5,210 bases of DNA from Methylococcaceae bacterium (GTDB lineage: Bacteria; Pseudomonadota; Gammaproteobacteria; Methylococcales; UBA1147), in NCBI GenBank assembly GCA_022616595.1, contig JAKEEL010000237.1:1-5210 (forward strand), read 5' to 3'. Position numbers and translations under genes: made by a program. Below the pieces are notes generated by a model. It had not been told where the DNA came from, searched no databases, and worked only from the letters and a program-made list of their open reading frames with translations. Below are positions 1 through 4,240 of the stretch, piece after piece (positions within the stretch are counted from its first letter, which is position 1; each line of letters begins with the position of its first letter).

Positions 1-183
1 GTCCCCGACGCGGTAACGCCAGAGGCCACGCTTGTCTCCAACCAAGCTTTTGCCGCGGCTGCGGGGGTTCTCGAGCGGTGCGATTTCGGTTTCGAGATAA
101 TCCAGTATCGCGGCTTGCCAAGGTTTATCGAGTTTGTGCAATTGTCGTTTGGCGGTTTCCAGAAACTCAATTTTCCAGGCCAA
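1..183 (-). CDS. RelE/ParE-family toxin, C-terminus cut by the window edge
   Basis: The first 61 residues of a toxin of the RelE/ParE superfamily are visible; family members are usually 85-100 residues, so about a third is missing beyond the window start. It opens with MAWKIEFLETAKRQL, then a K-L-D-K-P turn and a long helix (about 21-37), and reaches the family's basic beta-strand region (RSRGKSLVGDKRGLWRYRVG, 41-60), where the fold places RNA- or target-binding residues. The start is inferred to be TTG at 183, the only start codon that begins the family N-terminus; it lies inside the last codons of the antitoxin gene (17-bp overlap), which implies translational coupling. In this family the toxin blocks translation (RelE, mRNA cleavage) or gyrase (ParE). 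The visible part cannot separate these, and the catalytic C-terminal strand lies outside the window. Family assignment is firm; the exact target is unknown. Confidence 0.85.
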   Translation of the reverse strand, partial: MAWKIEFLETAKRQLHKLDKPWQAAILDYLETEIAPLENPRSRGKSLVGDKRGLWRYRVGD

Positions 184-379
184 GCTGTTTCCTCACCTCG
201 GCCAGACTGGTGCGCGGTTCTTGCCGCTCCAATGCGGCCAGGGCAAGCAAATAATCCGACCGGTCTTGTAGATATCTGGCCAACGCTTCTTTAACGTAGT
301 AGCTCTTGCTGCGTCCGGTTTCCGCGGCAAGCTGGGCGAGTTGAGCTTCCATGTCGGGTTCGAGTCTTACGGCAATCAT
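167..379 (-). CDS. RelB-like ribbon-helix-helix antitoxin
   Basis: A 70-residue antitoxin, a normal length for the family. Residues 2-6 (IAVRL) form the DNA-contacting beta strand of a ribbon-helix-helix fold. Helix A is about 8-20, TGRSKSYYVKEAL (21-33) is the turn plus helix B, and residues 40-70 form a charged tail of the kind that wraps the toxin. It should dimerise, neutralise the toxin encoded immediately downstream (17-bp overlap) and repress its own promoter. ATG at 379 is preceded by a purine-rich stretch (AAGGGGAAG) suited to ribosome binding. The antitoxin-first order is typical of relBE-like modules. The subfamily name RelB is an inference from the N-terminal pattern and the RelE/ParE partner; no gene symbol is assigned. 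Confidence 0.88.
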   Translation of the reverse strand: MIAVRLEPDMEAQLAQLAAETGRSKSYYVKEALARYLQDRSDYLLALAALERQEPRTSLAEVRKQLGLEN

Positions 380-401
380 GTCTTCCCCTTTTTAAATAGT
401 G

Positions 402-417
402 GTATAACAAGTATAAC
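402..417 (-). promoter_or_regulatory. Direct heptamer repeat in the relBE-type promoter, candidate operator
   Basis: GTATAAC occurs twice, at 402-408 and 411-417 on the plus strand, nine bases apart start to start. This lies 23-38 bp upstream of the antitoxin ATG. Read on the minus strand the repeat supplies TATACT (415-410), a good -10 hexamer; the matching -35 region (about 438-433) is poor. Ribbon-helix-helix antitoxins often bind short tandem half-sites over their own promoter, so this is a reasonable autoregulatory operator. The repeat is directly visible; its function is inferred. Confidence 0.45.
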
Positions 418-439
418 GCTTTTTTACTGATCCCCTAAA

Positions 440-798
440 AAAACTACGCTGCTGTAAAACGTGTTTTCCCGGACGGCTACGGTTCCGGATGCTCCGCAAC
501 ATTGAGCGTCTACCCCGGATTAATTCCAGGACCCTGGCTCTTCCAGAAATATTACGGGGTCCCGCGCTGGCCCACGAAAAGGCCCACTCGGAATTGACAA
601 CTTGCAGGCCTTCCAGTAGATTCCGGTCTGCTGAAAATGGCTTTTTCTATTCTCGCAGCGCATCGTCGGCCGGTAATGATCTGATAAACAGCCTGAGAAG
701 CGCGGATCACTTGAATATTTGGACGAACAACCGGAATAACGTATGCGTGGACGGCGCATGACAATACCGGTCCAATCCGGGGAACGATTGTGGTGGAT
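440..798. other. Stretch of about 360 bp without a recognisable gene
   Basis: Between the relBE-type promoter and the end of brnA, overlapping open frames exist on both strands (for example plus 489-761, minus 520-759 and 552-839). None has a recognisable domain, a good ribosome binding site or protein-like composition, and the translations are rich in Arg, Ser and Pro as expected for out-of-frame GC-rich DNA. Short inverted pieces such as AAAAC-GT-GTTTT near 457-468 are present but weak. It may be decayed sequence between two mobile addiction modules; I could not name what it came from. Confidence 0.4.
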
Positions 799-1095
799 TC
801 AAGACGCATGTTCCTTAACCCATTCCTTAAGCGCGTCATCCATGCGTGTTTGCCAACCCGGGCCGGTCGATCGGAAATATTCCACCACGTCCGGGCTATA
901 GCGCACGGACAACAACACTTTGTGCTTTTCCGATTTCGGCCGCCCGGCCCGAATCAGCTTGCCGTCTTTATGCAAATCGGCGCTCTCGAAAAAATCATCG
1001 GTCAATTCCGGTACTTCCTGATACTCTTCCGGCGTGATGACATGGGCGTCAATCTTGCTCAAGTCGCTGCCGGTATTTCTTGATTTCACGTTCAT
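799..1095 (-). CDS. brnA: BrnA antitoxin
   Basis: A 98-residue antitoxin of the BrnA family. The N-terminal half is acidic and probably flexible (ITPEEYQEVPELTDDFF, 20-36). The C-terminal half is the ribbon-helix-helix DNA-binding domain: G-R-P-K at 51-54, the strand HKVLLSVRYS (58-67), helix DVVEYFRSTG (69-78), the GPGWQTRMDDALKEWV stretch (78-93) and a short tail. In the family BrnA binds and neutralises BrnT and represses the operon as part of the complex. ATG at 1095 is preceded by GAGGAAAG at good spacing, a strong Shine-Dalgarno sequence. The gene starts 47 bp inside brnT, the usual toxin-first order of this module. Length and motifs are those of an intact protein. Confidence 0.93.
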   Translation of the reverse strand: MNVKSRNTGSDLSKIDAHVITPEEYQEVPELTDDFFESADLHKDGKLIRAGRPKSEKHKVLLSVRYSPDVVEYFRSTGPGWQTRMDDALKEWVKEHAS

Positions 1096-1327
1096 TGGCT
1101 TTCCTCATCGAAACAATGTGGCGAACGTCGCCACGGGTTGTCCAAACCACCACCATCATGCGGTCAAACAAATGGCCAACTGTGATGATGCGCGTTTCAC
1201 CGTAGTCTTTCCGATCGTCTTGAAAATCCAGCGTCTCTCCCGAAAAGACCCACCTGGCATCGGCAAAATCAATGCCTCTTTCGTTCAGCGTTAGTTCGCG
1301 CTTGGCGGGGTCGAAGCTGATTTTCAT
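1049..1327 (-). CDS. brnT: BrnT toxin, RelE-fold ribonuclease
   Basis: A 92-residue toxin of the BrnT family, which adopts a RelE-like fold and inhibits translation by cleaving RNA (family knowledge). It begins MKISFDPAKRELTLNERG, then IDFADARWVF (19-28), a D-D-R-K-D-Y-G-E-T-R turn (37-46), the core strands IITVGHLFDRMMVVVWTTRG (47-66), and the diagnostic C-terminus RHIVSMRKANEREIKKY (69-85). No lesion is visible. ATG at 1327 is chosen because it begins the family consensus; an in-frame TTG at 1363 would add 12 hydrophobic residues that the family lacks. There is no clear Shine-Dalgarno sequence before this ATG, only a palindrome. The last 47 bp overlap brnA, so toxin and antitoxin are translationally linked. 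Confidence 0.93.
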   Translation of the reverse strand: MKISFDPAKRELTLNERGIDFADARWVFSGETLDFQDDRKDYGETRIITVGHLFDRMMVVVWTTRGDVRHIVSMRKANEREIKKYRQRLEQD

Positions 1328-1328
1328 G

Positions 1329-1354
1329 CTTATTATTGCAGCTACAATAATAAG
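1329..1354. promoter_or_regulatory. 26-bp palindrome upstream of brnT, candidate BrnA operator
   Basis: The arms CTTATTATTG (1329-1338) and CAATAATAAG (1345-1354) are perfect 10-bp inverted repeats. The six central bases are CAGCTA, so the whole 26 bp is palindromic except for one mismatched pair. It ends one base before the brnT ATG and overlaps the predicted -10 region. A ribbon-helix-helix BrnA dimer pair, alone or with BrnT, would be expected to bind such a site and repress the operon. The palindrome is seen directly; the binding protein is inferred from position and family behaviour. Confidence 0.7.
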
Positions 1355-1363
1355 AAAAGTCAA
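1335..1363 (-). promoter_or_regulatory. Candidate sigma-70 promoter for brnTA
   Basis: On the minus strand TTGACT (1363-1358) is a five-of-six match to the -35 consensus. A 17-bp spacer leads to TGCAAT (1340-1335), a four-of-six -10. A start about seven bases downstream would fall near 1328, essentially on the brnT ATG. The -10 lies inside the palindrome, so repressor binding would occlude polymerase. Alternative A+T-rich -10 hexamers nearby need a spacer of about 20 bp. Confidence 0.45.
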
Positions 1364-1448
1364 GCCCGACGCCGCGAGCGTTTGTCACCGGAGGCGGTCG
1401 AGACGATGCAGGCGTAGCCGAAACAGTCGAAAATAGCGTCAGTTGACC

Positions 1449-1559
1449 TTGTTGATGCCGGGCCACAAACGCATCGTCGCCAAACAGCACCGGGTGCCGA
1501 AGCTGCTTCACGGGACTCGGTTCGCCCATTCCCGTCACAACGAACCTGCGATAAGCGAA
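1449..1559 (-). pseudogene. C-terminal relic of a Y1 (REP-associated) transposase
   Basis: A minus-strand reading of about 37 residues contains FAYRRFVVTGMGEPSP, then KQLRHPVLFGDDAFVARHQQ. It resembles the pattern near the C-terminus of IS200-like/REP-associated tyrosine transposases, roughly Y-x-x-F-V-x-x-G-x-G-x-P-S-P followed by Q-x-x-LGDexFV. These enzymes are usually well over 150 residues and carry an HUH motif and a catalytic tyrosine further upstream; neither is found here. The frame remains open on both sides, but the flanking translation no longer looks like the family. I read it as a fragment left by decay or partial deletion. The adjacent GAATAAA palindromes fit the known link between these transposases and REP elements. 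The family call rests on recalled motif similarity, so confidence is moderate. Confidence 0.55.
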
Positions 1560-1630
1560 GGGCGTCGGGCAAACCGGCGCACGGACATCGATTTGGTTCC
1601 CATTTTTCAGCAGTGATTTAATTGGCAGGG

Positions 1631-1649
1631 TGGCAGGGAATAAATGCCA
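1631..1649. repeat. REP-like palindrome, copy 1
   Basis: Perfect arms TGGCA (1631-1635) and TGCCA (1645-1649) flank the loop GGGAATAAA. It shares the GAATAAA core with two further palindromes downstream, at 1691 and 1754. Confidence 0.5.
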
Positions 1650-1683
1650 CTGGTGTTGACTTAAGGAAAGAAGAGTGCAAGAG

Positions 1684-1707
1684 TAAGTGCGAATAAATCC
1701 GCACCTA
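1684..1707. repeat. REP-like palindrome, copy 2
   Basis: Arms TAAGTGCG (1684-1691) and CGCACCTA (1700-1707) pair at seven of eight positions around the loop AATAAATC. On the minus strand it reads GGTGCGGATTTATTCGCAC, which resembles abundant GTGCGAATTTATTCGCAC-type REP elements of some gammaproteobacteria (from memory). This is the best-formed of the three GAATAAA copies. Confidence 0.6.
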
Positions 1708-1720
1708 GACCCGGTTGCTG

Positions 1721-1745
1721 GTTGATCGAATTTGCTTCGTTCAAC
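1721..1745. repeat. Imperfect 10-bp inverted repeat
   Basis: Arms GTTGATCGAA (1721-1730) and TTCGTTCAAC (1736-1745) match at nine of ten positions around the loop TTTGC. It lacks the GAATAAA core and sits between REP-like copies 2 and 3. It may be part of a composite REP (BIME-like) cluster or an operator for the gene starting at 1795. Confidence 0.5.
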
Positions 1746-1751
1746 ACTATT

Positions 1752-1765
1752 GGGAATAAACGCCC
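1752..1765. repeat. REP-like element, copy 3 (weak)
   Basis: GGGAATAAACGCCC has short GGG/CCC arms around AATAAACG and repeats the nine bases GGGAATAAA found in copy 1. It ends 29 bp before the downstream start codon, so it would lie in or next to that gene's 5' leader. Confidence 0.4.
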
Positions 1766-1794
1766 GCCCTGTAGATCGTCGAACCATGAAATAA

Positions 1795-2577
1795 ATGAAG
1801 ACTATTAATTTCCTTGTCCTGTTTATCTGCCTCGCCTTTCCCCCGCTGAGCGGTTTTGCCCAAGCCGCGGAAAACGGCCCGGCGATTCCGCTACCGGAGG
1901 ACGATCGGGCAGCGATCGAAAAAGAACTGGGAGAAGGGGTCGTCGGCGCGGCCATCCCCGCGCCAGAAGTTACCGATACGGCGCGGTATCTGGCCGCGAA
2001 TCCCAGTGCCCGGACCTTTCATCTGATGAGCGGACCGGACGCGGGTAAGACCGAGCGGCACCAACCCACCCTGCTCAAGCAGCAAGCCGGCGAGTCCATC
2101 TGGCGATATGACGCGGGCGGCAAATTCATTTATTTCGTCACGGCCAGGGCCAACGGCGATTACGTCATGACCGGCGTGCAGGACACGGAGGGAGGCGCCA
2201 TCACCAAATACTCGCCCGCCGAACCCTTCATGCTGCAAGGGCTGGCGCCGGGCGAGGAACGCACGGTGACACTGAGCGTAACGGTTTTCGATTTGAGCAA
2301 CCCGGAAGAGCAAACCCATACGGGCGTCCTGGTTGTGAATTATCGTTACATCGGCGCCTATAAGGTCAAGGTGCCGGCCGGCAACTTCGATGCGGTCCTC
2401 GTGAAGTGGACCTTCAAAGGGAAAGTCGGCCCCGCTTCGGTTGAAGATACCCAGTATCGCTTTTTCGCTCCGGATGCCGGCATTGTGGCGGCGGTCGAGC
2501 AACTGGACGTCTCGGCCCTTCTCATTTATAACCGCCACACGAAGGTCGCGAGGGTGTTGGCCGCCGAGCCCCAATAA
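1795..2577 (+). CDS. Exported protein of unknown function
   Basis: A complete 260-residue protein with a Sec signal peptide: K2, a hydrophobic core (6-21) and an AQA cleavage site after residue 24. C12 has no lipobox, so the mature protein should be soluble in the periplasm or secreted. The rest has no membrane segment. It looks beta-rich, with alternating strands in 101-118, 156-166 and 176-192, then VPAGNFDAVLVKW (193-205) and YRFFAPDAGIVAAVE (221-235). The 'V-P-A-G-x-F-D-A' then 'F-A-P-x-x-G' order recalls DUF3108-type and related envelope beta proteins, but the match is too weak to name a family. ATG at 1795 has no clear Shine-Dalgarno sequence and abuts the stop of a two-codon ORF (ATG-AAA-TAA at 1786-1794). 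The gene stands alone, with REP-like repeats upstream and a dead regulator gene converging from downstream. Confidence 0.85.
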   Translation: MKTINFLVLFICLAFPPLSGFAQAAENGPAIPLPEDDRAAIEKELGEGVVGAAIPAPEVTDTARYLAANPSARTFHLMSGPDAGKTERHQPTLLKQQAGESIWRYDAGGKFIYFVTARANGDYVMTGVQDTEGGAITKYSPAEPFMLQGLAPGEERTVTLSVTVFDLSNPEEQTHTGVLVVNYRYIGAYKVKVPAGNFDAVLVKWTFKGKVGPASVEDTQYRFFAPDAGIVAAVEQLDVSALLIYNRHTKVARVLAAEPQ

Positions 2578-2620
2578 CCCGGGATAGCGTCGTTTTGCGC
2601 CACGATGGCGCGGATGTGAC

Positions 2621-2652
2621 CATCTCCGTTTGCCCCCTACATATCGGAGATG
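2621..2652 (+). terminator. Hairpin downstream of the exported-protein gene, possible terminator
   Basis: Perfect 8-bp arms CATCTCCG (2621-2628) and CGGAGATG (2645-2652) flank a 16-nt loop and are followed by TTATT on the plus strand. The loop is long and the T-run is interrupted, so it would be a weak intrinsic terminator at best. A second small stem, GCGCCA-CGA-TGGCGC, lies upstream at 2597-2611 without a downstream T-run. Confidence 0.35.
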
Positions 2653-3100
2653 TTATTCGTCAATTGCAAATTCATCTGCGATTGCCGCCTCCGCGGGCGA
2701 AAGACCGAAACATCGAATCAACAGGCTGTCATCCAGATTAAAAGGCAGATCCGGATCGCAAATAAATAACGCAACGGACGGTCGCGAGCCGATGAAGGCC
2801 AAGCGGTGAACGTGTAAAGGAACCGCGATCACCGATAACGGCCGCCCCGAGTCCTGTCGATTCAAGACCACGCATTCCCTTGGCCCTGCTTCGCGGCAGT
2901 TTCGATCAGCTGACGCAAGCCTCGGGTTTCCCGGACATTGGACGCTACGAAATAGCCAAGCCGATCGAGGCGAAAACCGCCTCAAGACCGCGTCAAAGTT
3001 TCCGCGATGCGATTGAAAAATACCATTTGTCCGCCCTGATCAAGCAAAACCACGCCCACCGGTAACCGATTCAGGACTTCGATCTCGGCGGACTGGACGT
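2653..3100 (-). pseudogene. Decayed LuxR-type transcriptional regulator
   Basis: Three successive pieces match one helix-turn-helix regulator with a PAS-like sensor. The first, from about 3080, reads EIEVLNRLPVGVVLLDQGGQ then MVFFNRIAETLTRS, ending at an in-frame TGA at 2984-2982. The frame resumes with GGFRLDRLGYFVASNVRETR and GLRQLIETAAKQGQGN. A frameshift at about 2871-2880 moves to CVVLNRQDSGRPLSVIAVPL, then RPSVALFICDPDLPF and LLIRCFGLSPAEAAIADE, which is the linker and the first helix of a LuxR-type DNA-binding domain. The protein then stops at 2653, so the recognition helix is absent, and the N-terminus is missing too. The TGA sits where a one-base change from CGA would restore Arg. 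Family members are roughly 350-400 residues; about 145 codons remain. It cannot act as a regulator. It lies divergent to the SDR relic. Confidence 0.75.
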
Positions 3101-3195
3101 TTCTTCAGACCTTCAGTATATTTGGGTCGGATACAAAAGGCCGTTTATTTTTCCTATTCTCTAACACTCCAACGCTTCTTGCAGGACAGGGTTCC

Positions 3196-3611
3196 ATGAA
3201 CGACTTGAACGGCAAGACCCTGCTCATTACCGGTGGATCGCGCGGTATCGGTGAAGCGATAGGTCTACGGGCCTGGCCTATACCCTGTCCAAATACGGAA
3301 TGAGTATGTGCCTGCTGGGCATGGCCGAGGAGTTCCGCGAAGCAGGAATTGCCGTGAATGCGCTGTGGCCGCGCACGGTAATCGCCACCACGGCGCTGCA
3401 AGCCATTCCGGGCGGGCCGGAACTCAAAAAGCGTGCATGGCGGCCGGAGATAGTCGCCGACGCCGCGCACGTCATTCTGTGCAAGAACAGCCGGGAGTGC
3501 ACGGGCCAATTCTTTATTGACGAGGCTGTGTTACGCGCACAAGGAATAAGCGACTTCAGCCGTTACGCGGTCGACGCATCTGAGGCGCTACAGACTGACC
3601 TGTTCTTGTGA
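3196..3611 (+). pseudogene. HSDL2-like short-chain dehydrogenase, internal out-of-frame deletion
   Basis: From ATG 3196 the frame reads MNDLNGKTLLITGGSRGIGE then AIGLRA: the start of a short-chain dehydrogenase with its TGxxxGxG cofactor motif. It then runs to a stop 12 codons later (TGA at about 3301). In another frame, from about 3264, the C-terminal part follows: TGLAYTLSKYGMSMC (the catalytic Y-x-x-x-K is kept), LGMAEEFREAGIAVNALWPR, and an intact tail ending DLFL at 3611. HSDL2-type enzymes have about 135 residues between these blocks, carrying the NNAS strand and catalytic Ser, all absent here. A deletion near 3255-3268 that also shifted the frame explains this. AGGACAGG precedes the ATG at plausible spacing. 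Family enzymes are NAD(P)-dependent oxidoreductases associated with lipid metabolism, substrate uncertain. No active enzyme is expected. Confidence 0.88.
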
Positions 3612-4081
3612 TGGTCGACTGGGAACTGCTGAAGGCGAATGTCGGGCTCACCGCCCTGGCCCTGACCAAAATACCCATGATCGCTTTTACCGGGCCACGC
3701 TTTCTCGAACTATCGGCAACCAAAGCGATTATAAAGATTCCACTGGGCTATCGGACTCGCAATCATTTGGGCTCCATGTATTTCGGCGCCATGGCCGTGG
3801 GCGCCGATTTGGTCATCGGCGGGCTTGCCTTTCGCCTGATCAAAAAGAGCGGCAAGCCGCTTACCCTCATCTTTAAAGATTTCAAGGCCGAATACCTCAA
3901 GCGCGCCGAAGACGACGTGCTCTTCATTTGCGATGAAGGAACAGCCATCAGCGCTCTCATCGAACGAGTCATTGATGCGCAGGAACGCGTCAATGGGACG
4001 ATCTCGGCCTATGCCCTGGTGCCGAAAAAGTTCGGGGACGAACCCGTGGCGACATTTCAGCTCACCTTGTCGCTGAAGTAA
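3611..4081 (+). CDS. DUF4442 hotdog-fold protein, thioesterase-like
   Basis: A complete 156-residue protein of the DUF4442 group, related to PaaI/YiiD-type hotdog-fold thioesterases. The N-terminal helix (4-22) leads to the first strands (TKAIIKIPL, 37-45). The family signature NHLGSMYFGA (51-60) comes next, followed by the central hotdog helix (57-70). Strands LTLIFKDFKAEYLKRAEDD (84-102) and the C-terminal sheet (129-155) complete the fold. There is no signal peptide, so it should be cytosolic. Hotdog proteins of this type act on acyl-CoA or acyl-ACP thioesters, but DUF4442 substrates are not established. ATG at 3611 overlaps the TGA of the SDR relic by one base; GTG at 3608 is an alternative start adding one residue. 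The overlap indicates an ancestral two-gene operon with the SDR. Without the upstream enzyme, its expression may have changed. Confidence 0.85.
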   Translation: MVDWELLKANVGLTALALTKIPMIAFTGPRFLELSATKAIIKIPLGYRTRNHLGSMYFGAMAVGADLVIGGLAFRLIKKSGKPLTLIFKDFKAEYLKRAEDDVLFICDEGTAISALIERVIDAQERVNGTISAYALVPKKFGDEPVATFQLTLSLK

Positions 4082-4195
4082 CGACTGCGGACGTGTGTGC
4101 CGGTGTTGCGGCTTTTAGAGACGCCATGTCGCCGCAGACAGCGGCCCAGACCCGAGCGAGAAACTTTCGAATGAATGAATTCACGAGTGACCACG

Positions 4196-4214
4196 CGCAG
4201 ATCATCGATCTGCG
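4196..4214. other. Perfect 8-bp stem hairpin between convergent genes
   Basis: CGCAGATC (4196-4203) and GATCTGCG (4207-4214) are perfect inverted repeats around a three-base loop ATC. It lies between the end of the DUF4442 gene and the end of the DUF3313 relic. No T-run follows on either strand, so a standard intrinsic terminator is not supported; 3'-end protection or a protein binding site is possible. Confidence 0.4.
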
Positions 4215-4240
4215 GAACTCGCCCGTTAATAAATCGCTCT

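Noticed and set aside
489..839. Overlapping open frames on both strands (plus 489-761, minus 520-759, minus 552-839).
   Set aside because: No ribosome binding site, no recognisable domain, and composition typical of out-of-frame reading; they overlap each other, so at most one could be real.
1328..1363. Extended BrnT start at TTG 1363, adding 12 hydrophobic residues.
   Set aside because: The BrnT family begins at the MKI-FDP motif; the extra segment coincides with the promoter and palindrome.
1631..1765. CRISPR array.
   Set aside because: The three repeated cores are only 7-9 bases, palindromic, unevenly spaced (53 and 63 bases) and have no cas genes nearby; REP-like elements explain them better.
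1269..1955. A 228-codon minus-strand open frame across brnT, the REP cluster and the start of the exported-protein gene.
   Set aside because: It overlaps two well-supported genes and its start region is antisense to the signal peptide of the 1795 gene. Only a short internal stretch resembles a transposase, and that is listed as a relic.
1891..2574. Long minus-strand open frame opposite the exported-protein gene.
   Set aside because: It is antisense to a gene with a clear signal peptide, has no domain and is explained by codon bias in GC-rich DNA.
2597..2611. Hairpin GCGCCA-CGA-TGGCGC as an intrinsic terminator.
   Set aside because: The T-run is on the 5' side on the plus strand and no T-run follows the stem on either strand.
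2880..3065. Plus-strand frame of 61 codons.
   Set aside because: It lies opposite the recognisable regulator relic and has no features of its own.
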